The notes: generated from the sequence alone by a model not told the origin. Numbered from the stretch's first letter, positions 1 through 10,445 are shown. The stretch: DNA of 64,000 bases from Burkholderiales bacterium (GCA_016790165.1 JAEUPL010000021.1:62001-126000), one strand, 5' to 3'. Numbers and translations are program-made.

Positions 1-245
1 GCGGCACCGTGTGGAAGCAGGATGTGCTGGCAGGACGACGTGCCACCGGCACCGCCATTGTGGGGGACTTCCTCGCCGTTCAGGACAGCGACGGAACGCT
101 GCATCTCGTCGACCGCGGCAGCGGCCGCATCGCTGGACGTGGTCTCGGCGAGTCCTTTGCGTCAGACGTTGGCCTCGTCGCTGCCGGAGACGGCGCACTG
201 GTGCAAACCCGCAGCGGTTCGCTGGCGTACGTGACCGCGCGCTAG
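1..245 (+). CDS. bamB: BamB, outer-membrane assembly lipoprotein (C-terminal end only)
   Basis: Only about the last 80 codons are inside the window: the frame is open from base 3 and ends with TAG at 243-245. BamB is the periplasm-facing beta-propeller lipoprotein of the Bam complex, which inserts beta-barrel proteins into the outer membrane. The visible tail has the propeller-blade pattern ([16 protein letters not shown], then GSLAYVTAR at the end). The identification leans on this pattern and on position: bamB directly precedes der in many betaproteobacteria, and der starts 74 bp downstream. The signal peptide, lipobox and most blades lie outside the window and cannot be checked. Confidence 0.75.
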   Translation, partial: GTVWKQDVLAGRRATGTAIVGDFLAVQDSDGTLHLVDRGSGRIAGRGLGESFASDVGLVAAGDGALVQTRSGSLAYVTAR

Positions 246-319
246 CGCGCCGCCCGCTCCACGCCACCGGCACGCGGCAACGCGTGCCTTTTTGCTTTTT
301 TTGCCGACCGAAACCCACC

Positions 320-1756
320 ATGCTGCCCACCATTGCTCTCGTCGGTCGCCCCAATGTCGGCAAAAGCACGCTGTTCAACCGCCTGACGCGTTCGCGCTCG
401 GCGCTGGTGGCGGATTTCCCCGGCCTCACGCGAGATCGACAGTACGGTCAGGGCCGCGTTGGCGAACGCAGCTTCGTGGTGATCGACACTGGCGGCTTCG
501 AGCCGGTCGCGAAGGATGGCATCCTCAAGGAAATGGCGCGGCAGACCCTGCAGGCGCTCGACGAGGCCGACATCGTGATTTTCCTGGTGGATGGCCGCGC
601 CGGCGTGACACCACAGGACACCCGCATCGCTGATCTGCTGCGTCGCCGCAACCGCGCCGTCTACCTCGCCGTCAATAAGACCGAAGGCATGAATGACGCG
701 CGCGTCACGGCCGAGTTTCATGAGCTGGCCATCGGTACGCCCTACGCCATCTCAGCCGCGCACGGCGACCGCGTCAACGCGCTGGTGGAAATGGCGCTGG
801 AGGAGACCTTCCCGCTTCGCGAACCCGCTGATGCGGACGATGCGGACGACGGTCTCGACGCGCCTTCGCCCGCTGCCGACCACGCCGCCGACGACAGCGA
901 CGAGGCCGAGTTTGTCCCGGCACCGCCACCGCGTATCAAAATTGCCATCGTGGGCCATCCCAATGTCGGCAAGAGCACGCTGGTCAATGCCCTGCTCGGC
1001 GAGGAACGCGTCATCGCGTTTGACCAGCCAGGAACGACGCGCGACTCCATCTATCTCGACTTCGAGCACAAAAATCGCGATTACACCCTCATCGATACCG
1101 CCGGCGTGCGCAAGCGCGGCAAGGTAACCGAGTCGATCGAAAAATTCTCGGTGATCAAGACGTTGCAAGCCATTGAGGACGCCAACGTCGTGGTGTTCAT
1201 GGTCGACGCGACTGAGGGCGTGAGCGACCACGATGTGCAGTTGGCTTCGTTCGTGCAAGACGCGGGCCGCGCGCTCGTCGTGTGTCTCAACAAGTGGGAT
1301 GTCGCCGATGCCGAAGCACGCAAGAAGCTCAAGGACGACTGCGAACGCAAACTCTACTTCGTCGACTACGCCGAGACGCTCGCCATCTCGGCAAAGACCC
1401 GGCAGGGCCTCGATAAGGTGATGGCTGCGGCGTACAAGGCTTATCTCGCCGCATTCAAGAAGTTGACGACGCCCAAGCTGACGCGGGCGTTGCAGGATGC
1501 CATCGTCAAGCAGCAGCCGCCGCGCGCGGGAACCATTCGACCGAAAATGCGTTACGCCCATCAGGGCGGCAGCAATCCGCCGATCGTGGTGATTCACGGC
1601 ACATCGCTCAATCGCATTTCCGATACCTACAAGCGCTACCTTGAGCGTTTTTTTCTGGACGCGTTTGAACTCAAGGGTACACCCCTGCGTCTGGAGCTGC
1701 GCACGGGGCATAATCCGTATGCGGAGACTGACAAGTCGGGACGTCGGCGGCGCTAG
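320..1756 (+). CDS. der: Ribosome-associated GTPase Der (EngA)
   Basis: Essential GTPase with two tandem G domains, needed for maturation of the 50S ribosomal subunit. The ATG at 320 is chosen because the protein then begins [17 protein letters not shown], the usual N-terminus; upstream in-frame codons are not Der-like. Domain 1: P-loop GRPNVGKST at residues 9-17, then DTGG and NKTE. Domain 2: GHPNVGKST at 212-220, DTAG, NKWD. A C-terminal KH-like domain follows, for 478 aa in all, close to family length. The acidic linker between the G domains (rich in D and A, about residues 170-200) is typical. hfq follows after 160 bp. Confidence 0.97.
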   Translation: MLPTIALVGRPNVGKSTLFNRLTRSRSALVADFPGLTRDRQYGQGRVGERSFVVIDTGGFEPVAKDGILKEMARQTLQALDEADIVIFLVDGRAGVTPQDTRIADLLRRRNRAVYLAVNKTEGMNDARVTAEFHELAIGTPYAISAAHGDRVNALVEMALEETFPLREPADADDADDGLDAPSPAADHAADDSDEAEFVPAPPPRIKIAIVGHPNVGKSTLVNALLGEERVIAFDQPGTTRDSIYLDFEHKNRDYTLIDTAGVRKRGKVTESIEKFSVIKTLQAIEDANVVVFMVDATEGVSDHDVQLASFVQDAGRALVVCLNKWDVADAEARKKLKDDCERKLYFVDYAETLAISAKTRQGLDKVMAAAYKAYLAAFKKLTTPKLTRALQDAIVKQQPPRAGTIRPKMRYAHQGGSNPPIVVIHGTSLNRISDTYKRYLERFFLDAFELKGTPLRLELRTGHNPYAETDKSGRRRR

Positions 1757-1761
1757 GGCCT

Positions 1762-1777
1762 CCTGCCGTGTGGCAGG
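1762..1777 (+). other. Short hairpin between der and hfq
   Basis: CCTGCC and GGCAGG pair around a GTGT loop, starting 6 bp after the der stop. No T-run follows, so it is a weak terminator candidate at most. It could instead modulate read-through or processing of a der-hfq transcript. Seen directly; function inferred. Confidence 0.35.
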
Positions 1778-1916
1778 GTATTCCCGCCGTGTCACGACTT
1801 GAAACTTGTCGCCGTCGTCGCCATCTGAGGGTTGAGCATGTGCGCGTGCCGCATGGTGCAGATCCCGGTGGGTGCGTGACCTCAGGAAGCCATCAAAATA
1901 ATTTGGAGAACAACAA

Positions 1917-2156
1917 GTGAGCAACAAAGGGCAATCCCTACAAGACCCGTTCCTGAACACGCTGCGCAAGGAGCACGTGCAGGTCTCCATCTACCTTGTC
2001 AACGGTATCAAGCTGCAAGGGCAGGTTGAGTCATTCGACCAGTACGTCGTACTGCTGAAGAACACCGTAACGCAAATGGTTTACAAGCATGCGATCTCGA
2101 CGATCGTCCCGGCTCGTGCTGTCAGCATCCCGCATGGGGATGCCGCCTCTGAGTAG
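1917..2156 (+). CDS. hfq: RNA chaperone Hfq
   Basis: Hexameric Sm-like RNA chaperone that pairs small RNAs with mRNAs. At 79 aa it is the short betaproteobacterial form without a long C-terminal tail. Start is GTG at 1917, with GGAG at 1905-1908 as ribosome-binding site. Sm1 includes [10 protein letters not shown] (about 40-49) and Sm2 is the diagnostic YKHAISTI (about 56-63); the proximal-site residues [12 protein letters not shown] are present. It lies between der and hflX in the usual order and could be co-transcribed with hflX (74 bp gap). Confidence 0.98.
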   Translation: MSNKGQSLQDPFLNTLRKEHVQVSIYLVNGIKLQGQVESFDQYVVLLKNTVTQMVYKHAISTIVPARAVSIPHGDAASE

Positions 2157-2230
2157 TCGCCTGCGCGCGCCGTTCCCGTTGTCTACGCTGGCAGTGGCAA
2201 GCGGCTGCATTGACGCTTCGGCGCGTGACC

Positions 2231-3412
2231 ATGTTTGAACGCCACGCCGGCAATGATCGCGCGGTGTTAGTGCAACTTGCCTTCGGCAAGGCGCCCATCG
2301 CTGACGATCTGGAAGAACTGCAGTCGCTGGCTGCGACCGCCGGGGCTGCCACGGCCGAGGTCGTCACCGGTCGTCGTGATCGCCCTGACGCGGCGCTCTT
2401 CGCCGGGCGCGGGAAGGTGCAGGAGATCAGCGACGCCTGCGTGGCCACGCAGTCCGAATTGGTCATCTTCAACCACCCGCTGTCTGGCGTTCAGGAGCGC
2501 AACCTGGAACGCGAGCTGTCGTGCCGGGTGATTGACCGCCGCACGCTGATCCTCGACATCTTTGCGCAACGCGCGCGGAGCGCCGAGGGCAAGCTGGCGG
2601 TGGAGCTTGCCCAGCTCGAACACCTCGCCACCCGGTTGGTGCGCGGCTGGTCGCATCTGGAGCGGCAGCGCGGCGGCATCGGCTTGCGCGGCCCCGGCGA
2701 GAAGCAACTGGAAATTGACCGGCGGCTGATCTCCGGCAAGATTCGCGCGTTGCGTGAGCGGCTCGATCGCGTCGAGCGGCAGCGTCACACCCAGCGTCGT
2801 CGCCGCGAGCGGTCGCAAACCCGTGCCATCGCCATCGTTGGCTACACCAATGCCGGCAAGAGCACGCTCTTCAACCGACTGACCGCCGCCGGCACTTACG
2901 CCGCCGACCAACTCTTCGCCACGCTCGACACGACCGTGCGCAAACTTTATGTTGCCGACGCGCAGCCGCTGGTGGTGTCTGACACCGTGGGCTTTGTGCG
3001 CGCGCTTCCGCACGAACTGGTGGAAGCGTTCAAGGCCACGCTGCTCGAAGCGGTGGAGGCCGACCTGCTGCTGCACGTCGTTGACGGCGCCAGCGACCAG
3101 CGCGAAGCCCAGATCGAAGCCGTGAACGCAGTCCTCGCCGAGATCGGTGCCGCCGATATTCCGCAACTCATCGTCGTCAATAAGTGCGATCTGCTTGGCC
3201 TCGGCACCGACGCGGGCCGGGTTGAACACGATGAAAGCGGCCAGGCGCAGCGCGTGTTTGTGTCGGCGCGAACGGGCGCCGGTATCGCCGAACTTCGCAA
3301 CGCACTCCAACACCGCTTTCCTGCCGCGCCGCGTGGCTATGATCAACCGCTCGACACCGACGCTGCAAACGATCCCGCGCTGGCCGAAAACATCGCGCAC
3401 TCCTCTGGATAA
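2231..3412 (+). CDS. hflX: Ribosome-splitting GTPase HflX
   Basis: HflX binds the 50S subunit and, with GTP, rescues stalled or heat-damaged ribosomes by subunit splitting. The ATG at 2231 (MFERHAGNDRAVLVQL) is preferred over a TTG seven codons upstream. The N-terminal HflX domain carries the glycine-rich GRGKVQEI stretch, followed by a basic coiled helical region (RERLDRVERQRHTQRRRR). The G domain has GYTNAGKST at about residue 204, DTVGF and NKCD. The 393 aa length is normal. The next gene is hflK 66 bp downstream, matching the hfq-hflXKC cluster. Confidence 0.96.
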   Translation: MFERHAGNDRAVLVQLAFGKAPIADDLEELQSLAATAGAATAEVVTGRRDRPDAALFAGRGKVQEISDACVATQSELVIFNHPLSGVQERNLERELSCRVIDRRTLILDIFAQRARSAEGKLAVELAQLEHLATRLVRGWSHLERQRGGIGLRGPGEKQLEIDRRLISGKIRALRERLDRVERQRHTQRRRRERSQTRAIAIVGYTNAGKSTLFNRLTAAGTYAADQLFATLDTTVRKLYVADAQPLVVSDTVGFVRALPHELVEAFKATLLEAVEADLLLHVVDGASDQREAQIEAVNAVLAEIGAADIPQLIVVNKCDLLGLGTDAGRVEHDESGQAQRVFVSARTGAGIAELRNALQHRFPAAPRGYDQPLDTDAANDPALAENIAHSSG

Positions 3413-3478
3413 CGGCCCGTCTGATCACACCCGCAACCTTTTTTTGCCCACCCCCGACCGCACTGACGTACTGACGCA

Positions 3479-4930
3479 ATGAAAACCACACACGCCACTG
3501 ACGCCATGCACGCCGGCCCGCAAGATACCCGGCCCAAGCAACACGCTGGTCTCTGGGATCGCATCAAACTTTCGCTCAATGACCCGCAATGGGGCCGAAA
3601 GCCCGGCCGTGAAGGCGACGCAAGCACACCTCCCGCGAACGACTCGGGAAACAGCGGCGGCGACAACGGCAACAACAATCCGCCACCACCGCCACCGGCA
3701 CCACCGAGTGGTGGCAACGGCGGCGGCGGTGGCCGCAAACCCGATGGCCCGCCTGATCTGGACGATCTCATGAAAAAGGTCAACGATCGCGTCGGCGAAA
3801 TTTTTGGCGGACGAGGCGGTTCGCGGCGCAATGGCAATGGCCGCGGTGGCATTCCACCGATCAACCCGCGCCTGGCAGCCAGTGGCCTCGCCGCGGCCAT
3901 CGTGATCGGCGTACTGCTGTGGCTGGCGACCGGTTTCTACATCGTCGACGAGGGCAAACGCGGCATCGTGCAGCGTTTCGGCAAGTACGTGGAGACGACG
4001 GCGCCCGGTCCGCGCTGGCATTTGCCTTGGCCGATTGAAATGCGCACCATCGTTGATCTCAACCGCGTGCGTTCGGTGGAAGTGGGCTTCCGCGGCTCCG
4101 GCAAGAACCGCGACGCCAAGCAGGCGCAGATGCTGACCGAGGATCTGAACATCATCGACATCGCGTTCGCAGTGCAATACACGCTGGCAGACGCAAAGGC
4201 ATTCCTGTTCAACCACCGCAAACCAGAAGAAGCCGTGGTGCAAGCCGCCGAGACAGCGATGCGCGAAGTCGTCGGCAAGCGCAAAATGGACTTTCTGCTC
4301 AATCAAGGCCGCGAGGAGTTCGCGGGTGCGACGCAAAAGTTGATGCAGCAATTGCTGGATCGCTATGGCACCGGCATCACCATCAGTAAGCTGAACCTGC
4401 AGGCCGTGGCAGCACCCGAAGCGGTGAACGAGGCGTTTCAGGATGTGGTCAAGGCCCAGCAGTACCGTGAACAACAGGTCAATGAAGGGCAAGCCTACGC
4501 CAATCGGGTCATCCCCGAGGCGCGCGGCCGTGCGGCGCGACTGACGGAAGAAGCATCCGGCTACGAGCAGAGCGTGGTCACCCGTGCGCAGGGTGATGCC
4601 GCGCGCTTCAGCTCCATTGTCAGCGAATACAACAAGGCACCCGCCGTCACGCGGGAGCGTCTCTACATCGACATGATGCAATCGGTCCTCGGCAACTCGA
4701 GCAAGGTGCTGGTGGATCAGCGTCAAGGCCAGAGCCTGCTTTACCTGCCGCTGGACAAACTGATGGAGGCCACGCGTGCCGCCGCGATGCCCTCGCCCGC
4801 GCCGTCCAACAGCGTCGCCACCGAGTCGTCCCGTGCGCCGCTGCCCGACCCCGCCGCTGCGGTGGAGGCACCTGGCGCCCGCAGCACCGGCCGCGACAGC
4901 GTTCGCAGTGGCCGCGACTCACGCAACTAA
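3479..4930 (+). CDS. hflK: HflK, membrane subunit of the FtsH modulator complex
   Basis: HflK and HflC form a large membrane SPFH/prohibitin-type assembly that encloses and regulates the FtsH protease. The protein is 483 aa. The N-terminus is hydrophilic and rich in Gly, Asn and Pro (about residues 40-125), a single membrane anchor follows (about 132-156), and then the band-7 domain beginning DEGKRGIVQRFGKY. A helical, charged stretch (VVKAQQYREQQVNEGQAYANRVIPEARG, here abbreviated by its ends VVKAQQ and PEARG) is typical of SPFH proteins. The tail is rich in Ala, Pro and Ser. hflC starts 15 bp downstream. Confidence 0.95.
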   Translation: MKTTHATDAMHAGPQDTRPKQHAGLWDRIKLSLNDPQWGRKPGREGDASTPPANDSGNSGGDNGNNNPPPPPPAPPSGGNGGGGGRKPDGPPDLDDLMKKVNDRVGEIFGGRGGSRRNGNGRGGIPPINPRLAASGLAAAIVIGVLLWLATGFYIVDEGKRGIVQRFGKYVETTAPGPRWHLPWPIEMRTIVDLNRVRSVEVGFRGSGKNRDAKQAQMLTEDLNIIDIAFAVQYTLADAKAFLFNHRKPEEAVVQAAETAMREVVGKRKMDFLLNQGREEFAGATQKLMQQLLDRYGTGITISKLNLQAVAAPEAVNEAFQDVVKAQQYREQQVNEGQAYANRVIPEARGRAARLTEEASGYEQSVVTRAQGDAARFSSIVSEYNKAPAVTRERLYIDMMQSVLGNSSKVLVDQRQGQSLLYLPLDKLMEATRAAAMPSPAPSNSVATESSRAPLPDPAAAVEAPGARSTGRDSVRSGRDSRN

Positions 4931-4945
4931 CTGGAGCCCAATACC

Positions 4946-5818
4946 ATGAACAAAATTGCTCCCGTACTCACCGGCTTTCTCGTGGTGCTGTTCGCGTTCT
5001 CACAAACGCTCTTTACCGTCAGCGAGACCGAATTCGCAATGGTCCGCCGCCTCGGCGAAGTGGTCTCAATGAAGGATCAACCGGGCCTGAGCTTCAAACT
5101 CCCGTTCATCGAGAGTGTGAGCAAATACAGTCGGCAAATCCTCACGCTCGACAGCCCGGAGTCGGAGCGTTTCAACACCAAGGAAAACCAGCCCCTGCAG
5201 GTGGACTCCTTCATCAAATGGCAGTTAAGCGATGTGCGTGAGTTCTATCGCGCGGTGGGCGGCGACGAAAAGCAGGCAGAGCGTCGCATCGGACAAACCG
5301 TCACCTCGCTGCTGCGGGAAGAATTCGGCCGTCGTACCTTGCAGGAGGTGATCTCGGGTGACCGCGAAAAGATCATGGCCGCGGTACGCGACGCGGCTGA
5401 GGCCGACGCCAAAAAGATCGGCGTGCGTATCGTCGATGTCCGGTTGAAGCGCATCGACTTCGACGATTCCGTGTCGACCCGGGTGTTTGACCGCATGCGA
5501 TCCGAGCGTCAGCGGGTGGCGGCGGAATTGCGCTCCACCGGCGCCGCCGAAAGCGAACGCATCAAGGCCGATGCCGACAAGCAGGCGCAGGTCATTCTCG
5601 CCGAGGCCTACAAAAAGGCGCAGGAAATGCAAGGCGCCGGCGACGCCAAGGCTACTGCGATCTACAGTGCAGCGTACGGCCAGAACGCCGAGTTCTACTC
5701 GTTCTACCGCAGTCTTGAAGCGTACAAATCGTCGTTCCGCAACAAAAGCGACGTGATGGTGCTGGACCCGAGCGCGGACTTCTTCAAGTTCCTCAAAGGC
5801 GGCGCAAAGGCGAAATAG
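4946..5818 (+). CDS. hflC: HflC, membrane subunit of the FtsH modulator complex
   Basis: Partner of HflK in the HflKC cage around FtsH. The protein is 290 aa with an N-terminal signal anchor (APVLTGFLVVLFAFSQTLF) and a band-7 domain starting TVSETEFAMVRRLGEV. The helical ending contains the classical ARG/A-rich pattern ADADKQAQVILAEAYKKAQ. There is a good start context (GGAG 5' of ATG 4946). It is almost certainly translated from the same mRNA as hflK (15 bp gap) and is followed 27 bp later by a DUF2065 gene, a common arrangement. Confidence 0.95.
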   Translation: MNKIAPVLTGFLVVLFAFSQTLFTVSETEFAMVRRLGEVVSMKDQPGLSFKLPFIESVSKYSRQILTLDSPESERFNTKENQPLQVDSFIKWQLSDVREFYRAVGGDEKQAERRIGQTVTSLLREEFGRRTLQEVISGDREKIMAAVRDAAEADAKKIGVRIVDVRLKRIDFDDSVSTRVFDRMRSERQRVAAELRSTGAAESERIKADADKQAQVILAEAYKKAQEMQGAGDAKATAIYSAAYGQNAEFYSFYRSLEAYKSSFRNKSDVMVLDPSADFFKFLKGGAKAK

Positions 5819-5845
5819 GCCGCAGTCCCGCGCCCCCTCACCCGC

Positions 5846-6037
5846 ATGGAACTGTTCGCTGCGCTTTGCCTGGTGCTCGTCGTCGAGGGGCTGATGCCGT
5901 TTCTCGCGCCGCGCATCTGGCGCGAGACCATGCGCAAAGCGATGGAGCTGTCCGACGGGCAGCTTCGCACGGTCGGGCTGATCTCGATCCTGATTGGACT
6001 CGCGGCGTACTGGTTGACCGTCGCGTTCGGTGGCTAG
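5846..6037 (+). CDS. DUF2065 small membrane protein (YjeT-like)
   Basis: A 63-aa protein with two hydrophobic segments (LFAALCLVLVVEGLMPFL and VGLISILIGLAAYWLTVAF) separated by a short basic loop (RIWRETMRKAMEL). This matches the DUF2065/YjeT family, which is found directly after hflC in many proteobacteria. Function is unknown; the location suggests an accessory inner-membrane partner of HflKC/FtsH, which is inference. It is the last gene of the plus-strand cluster before the convergent zapE. Confidence 0.85.
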   Translation: MELFAALCLVLVVEGLMPFLAPRIWRETMRKAMELSDGQLRTVGLISILIGLAAYWLTVAFGG

Positions 6038-6046
6038 CCTCAGCGA

Positions 6047-6168
6047 AACAGCTTTTTCTACGAAACGACCGCTCAGCGGTCATTGGCAGCCAGCCAGAAG
6101 CAAAGTCGACTTCTAGAAAATAGTCGACGAAACCGGCGCCGGCTGGTCGATATCGCTAAAAAGCTGTT
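6047..6168. repeat. 122-bp dyad-symmetric interspersed element, copy A
   Basis: Lies between the convergent DUF2065 and zapE genes. Ends are AACAGCTTTTT (6047-6057) and AAAAAGCTGTT (6158-6168); the pairing extends outward (CAGCGAA versus TTCGCTG) with one bulged A. Internal features: AACGACC, an AGCGGTC block (GACCGCTCAGCGGTC is itself a palindrome), GTCGAC at the exact centre (positions 59-64 of 122), GTCGACT/AGTCGAC arms and a CCGGCGCCGG palindrome. It aligns without gaps at landmark positions with copies at 21058 and 28644. It has no coding capacity. Both flanking genes run toward it, so it could also act as a bidirectional terminator. Confidence 0.8.
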
Positions 6169-6183
6169 CGCTGCAAAAATGGA

Positions 6184-7305
6184 CTAGCGGATCAGCGACG
6201 GCAAATGCGGCTCGCTCATGTATTCCGCACTCTGCATCTCTGTAAGCCGCGATGCCGTCCGTGCGAACTCCGTCAACACGCGCCGCGTATCGCTGTCCTT
6301 GATGGTGTCGTCAACGTGCGCAATCTCGGCGAGCGGCGCCGCGGCGCTGATGATGAGTTTCACCCGATGGTCGTAGAGCACGTCGACCAGCAGGGTCAAC
6401 CGCCGGATGACATTGCTGTCCCGCGTCGCCAGCGGCGGCACGTTGGACAGGATGAGCGTGTGATACGACTGCGCGAGTTCGAGGTAATCGTTCTGCGACC
6501 GCGGGGTTTCGCAAAGGGCCGCGAAGTCGAACCAGATCACCCCATCGGTCTGCCGACGCACCACCACGTCGCGCCCAAGAATCGTGATGTGCTTCTCGGT
6601 CGACGGCTTGGACGTCGACAGTCGCGCGAAGGTCGCAGCAAGCTTGCCGTCGGTTTCCTGCCCCAGCGGGCTGTGATAAACGTGGTCCTGCTCGAGTGTT
6701 CGGCGCCGATAGTCGACGCCGCTGTCCACCTCAATCACGTCCATCTGATCCTTGATCAGCGCGATCGTCGGCAGGAAGTTCTGCCGCTGCAGGCCATCCG
6801 GATAGAGCCGGTCCGGCGGATAGTTCGACGTCATCACGAACACGATGCCGTTGTCGAGGCAGTTTGACAGCAGACGCCCGAGGATCATCGCGTCCGCGAT
6901 GTCGCTGACGTGAAACTCGTCAAAGCAAATCAGCCGGTAACGCTCGGCCAGACTTTCGGCCACCACGACCAGCGGATCGGCCTCGTGCTTCAGGCCGCGC
7001 AGCTCGGCGTGCACGCTGCGCATGAAGGCGTGAAAGTGCACGCGCACCTTGCGGCGCACGCGCGTAGTCGCGTAGAACGCGTCCATGAGGAAGCTCTTGC
7101 CGCGCCCAACACCGCCGTGGAAGTAGACACCACGCGGAACCTGGGGGCGCGCAAACATCCGCCCGAGCCCCATCAACGACGCCCGCTTGTCTTTGAAGCG
7201 GTGCAGCTCATCATTGAGCTGGGCCAGCCGCGCGGCGGCCCGCTGCTGCGCGGGATCAAGGATGATCCCGCGTTCCTGACAGATTTTTTCCAGGTTCTGC
7301 AGCAC
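6184..7305 (-). CDS. zapE: Cell division ATPase ZapE (AFG1-like)
   Basis: AFG1/ZapE family P-loop ATPase; ZapE interacts with FtsZ and affects Z-ring stability in Escherichia coli. The protein is 373 aa, near identical to the usual length. Walker A is GGVGRGKS (residues 64-71), Walker B is LICFDEFHV, and the sensor-like stretch VFVMTSNYPPDRLYPDGLQR is typical. The start is a GTG at 7305 with a weak ribosome-binding site; family alignment supports it. It is the last gene of the odh-lpd minus-strand block, 44 bp after lpd, an association also seen in other betaproteobacteria. Confidence 0.93.
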   Translation of the reverse strand: MLQNLEKICQERGIILDPAQQRAAARLAQLNDELHRFKDKRASLMGLGRMFARPQVPRGVYFHGGVGRGKSFLMDAFYATTRVRRKVRVHFHAFMRSVHAELRGLKHEADPLVVVAESLAERYRLICFDEFHVSDIADAMILGRLLSNCLDNGIVFVMTSNYPPDRLYPDGLQRQNFLPTIALIKDQMDVIEVDSGVDYRRRTLEQDHVYHSPLGQETDGKLAATFARLSTSKPSTEKHITILGRDVVVRRQTDGVIWFDFAALCETPRSQNDYLELAQSYHTLILSNVPPLATRDSNVIRRLTLLVDVLYDHRVKLIISAAAPLAEIAHVDDTIKDSDTRRVLTEFARTASRLTEMQSAEYMSEPHLPSLIR

Positions 7306-7316
7306 TGTTACTGGCA

Positions 7317-7342
7317 GTCACCACCGCGAAGGCGGGAATGAC
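7317..7342. repeat. Fragment of CCCGC-GAA-GCGGG type intergenic repeat
   Basis: The short gap between lpd and zapE contains an inverted repeat (GTCA...CCGCGAAGGCGG...TGAC). It resembles the widespread proteobacterial repeat that reads CATTCCCGCCTTCGCGG on the other strand. Only one unit is present. It would form a small hairpin in the lpd-zapE mRNA. Confidence 0.5.
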
Positions 7343-7349
7343 AACGCAA

Positions 7350-8777
7350 CTAGAAATTCAGCGTCCGCTTGTCCACTGCCAGCGCAGCTTCCTTCGTCGC
7401 TTCCGACAGCGTCGGGTGCGCATGGCAGATGCGTGCGATGTCTTCCGACGAGGCGCCGAACTCCATCGCCATCACGCCTTCGGCCACCAGTTCGGAGGCG
7501 ACCGGCCCAATCACGTGCATGCCGAGCACTTTGTCGGTTTTGGCGTCGGCAATGATTTTCACGAAACCGTCGGTGTTGCCCAGCGCACGGGCGCGACCAT
7601 TGGCCATGAACGGGAAGCTGCCGGCCTTGTACGCCACGCCTGCGGCCTTCAACTGCTGCTCTGTCTGGCCGACCCACGCAATTTCCGGCGAGGTGTAGAT
7701 CACCCACGGAATGCAGTTGAAGTCGATGTGCGGGTGCTGCCCTGCGATGCGCTCGGCCACGGCGACGCCCTCTTCCTCCGCCTTGTGCGCAAGCATCGGG
7801 CCGCGCACCACGTCACCCACGGCCCACACGTTCGGGGCGCTGGTTTTGCAGTCAGCGTCGACCGTGATGAAGCCGCGCTCGTCGAGCTTCACGCCTGCTG
7901 CGTCCGCGTTGAGGCCCGTTGTGTTCGGCACGCGACCGATAGAGACGATCAGGCGGTCGAACGTTGCGGCTTCGGCCTTGCCCTCGGCCGTGGTGTACTC
8001 CACCGTCACATCATTCTTGCCCGTCTTGACGGCACCGACCTTGACGCCAAGGCTGATCTTCAGGCCCTGTTTGGTGAACAGCTTCATCGCTTCTTTGGCG
8101 ACCTGCTCATCCACCGCACCGAGGAACGCGGGCAGGCCCTCAAGCACCGTCACGTCTGCACCGAGACGACGCCACACCGAGCCCATCTCGAGGCCAATCA
8201 CGCCGGCGCCGATGACGCCCAGTTTCTTCGGCGTTTCGCCGATGCGCAGCGCACCATCGTTGGAGAGCACCAGATTTTCATCAAACGCGACGCCGGGAAG
8301 GGCACGCGCATTGGAGCCGGTGGCGATGATGACCTGCTTGGCACCAATCGACGTTTTGGCAGGTTCCGACACGTCGATCTGATACACGCCGTCTTTCGCC
8401 GCACCCGCGAAGGCGCCGCGGCCGTGAAAGAACGTCACCTTGTTCTTCTTGAACAGGTAGAGGATGCCGTCGTTGTTCTGCTTCACTACGGCGTCCTTGC
8501 GGGCGACCATCTTCGCCACATCCATCTTCACGCCGCTCGTGGTGATGCCATGCTCGGCAAAGTGGTGTTGTGCATGATCAAAGTGCTCAGACGACTGCAA
8601 CAGCGCCTTCGACGGAATGCAGCCCACGTTGGTGCAGGTGCCCCCCGGCGCCGGTCCACCCTTCGCGTTCTTCCACTCGTCGATGCAGGCTGTCTTGAAG
8701 CCCAGCTGCGCAGCACGAATCGCCGCCACATAGCCGCCGGGGCCGCCACCAATTACTACTACGTCAAATTGATCCAT
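7350..8777 (-). CDS. lpd: Dihydrolipoamide dehydrogenase (E3)
   Basis: FAD- and NAD-dependent E3 subunit that reoxidises lipoyl groups of 2-oxoacid dehydrogenase complexes. The 475-aa protein has the N-terminal FAD motif [17 protein letters not shown], the redox disulfide C48/C53 in [13 protein letters not shown], a second Rossmann motif ([12 protein letters not shown]) for NAD and the C-terminal His/Glu pair in HAHPTLSE (about H454/E459). It lies downstream of odhA and odhB on the same strand, so it most likely serves 2-oxoglutarate dehydrogenase. A small unknown gene and a repeat separate it from odhB. Confidence 0.97.
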   Translation of the reverse strand: MDQFDVVVIGGGPGGYVAAIRAAQLGFKTACIDEWKNAKGGPAPGGTCTNVGCIPSKALLQSSEHFDHAQHHFAEHGITTSGVKMDVAKMVARKDAVVKQNNDGILYLFKKNKVTFFHGRGAFAGAAKDGVYQIDVSEPAKTSIGAKQVIIATGSNARALPGVAFDENLVLSNDGALRIGETPKKLGVIGAGVIGLEMGSVWRRLGADVTVLEGLPAFLGAVDEQVAKEAMKLFTKQGLKISLGVKVGAVKTGKNDVTVEYTTAEGKAEAATFDRLIVSIGRVPNTTGLNADAAGVKLDERGFITVDADCKTSAPNVWAVGDVVRGPMLAHKAEEEGVAVAERIAGQHPHIDFNCIPWVIYTSPEIAWVGQTEQQLKAAGVAYKAGSFPFMANGRARALGNTDGFVKIIADAKTDKVLGMHVIGPVASELVAEGVMAMEFGASSEDIARICHAHPTLSEATKEAALAVDKRTLNF

Positions 8778-8817
8778 TGCTTATTAGTTCCAATCGCCAC
8801 CGGCGAATATTTCTTTC

Positions 8818-8889
8818 GTCGGGTGGGCACCCCATGCCCACCAATTCGTCAATCATTCGTCACCGTGGGCACAGGGTGCCCACCCTACC
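8818..8889. repeat. GTAGGGTGGGC-type inverted repeat, copy 1
   Basis: About 72 bp between lpd and the upstream small gene. The outer arms GTCGGGTGGGCA and TGCCCACCCTACC are inverted, and inner CCCATGCCCACC and GTGGGCACAGGG repeats are also present. It closely resembles the copy at 10446-10512. This is a known kind of short interspersed repeat found in many proteobacteria. It lies within the presumed odh operon transcript and would fold strongly. Confidence 0.75.
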
Positions 8890-8892
8890 CGG

Positions 8893-9192
8893 CTAACCGG
8901 CTTGTTCACGTTCCGGCATCACGCCGGAACAAAAGCAGACTGAATACAAATGCAATCCAGAATCGAACTCCGAGATTGTCATTTCGATACCCTCTGACAA
9001 TTCCGTGACCGAAACGACTACCTCGGTCACGTCGATGGCCTTCAAAGCCTCAAGCAGACTTCGGCACGTTGCGGCTACGTGACCGTACCCCCTTCGGTTC
9101 GCGATGCGCTCACGAACTTCATAAATCCCGCGAAGCTCCGCGACTGATACGCCCTGAGACGCATCACGGGACTTTGCGCGGTCGTCGTTCAC
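8893..9192 (-). CDS. Hypothetical 99-aa protein inside the odh operon
   Basis: Unrecognised protein, GTG start at 9192 with AGAGG about 8 bp upstream. It sits 12 bp downstream of odhB and before lpd, on the same strand. The N-terminal half is charged and helical (VAELRGIYEVRERIANRRGYGHVAATCRSLLEAL, ends VAELR and LLEAL). The second half is strand-like and acidic (TEVVVSVTELSEGIEMTISE) with a CFC near the C-terminus. No signal peptide or membrane segment. The tight spacing after odhB supports real translation, but no family was recognised. It could be a recent insertion along with the adjacent repeat. Confidence 0.55.
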   Translation of the reverse strand: MNDDRAKSRDASQGVSVAELRGIYEVRERIANRRGYGHVAATCRSLLEALKAIDVTEVVVSVTELSEGIEMTISEFDSGLHLYSVCFCSGVMPEREQAG

Positions 9193-9204
9193 CGCACGTT
9201 ACCT

Positions 9205-10425
<1,221 letters not shown>

Positions 10426-10445
10426 AGTCTCTTCCAGTTTCTTCT

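Noticed and set aside
7338-9008. Long plus-strand frame over lpd
   Set aside because: Overlaps lpd completely and gives a His/Arg-rich translation without motifs.
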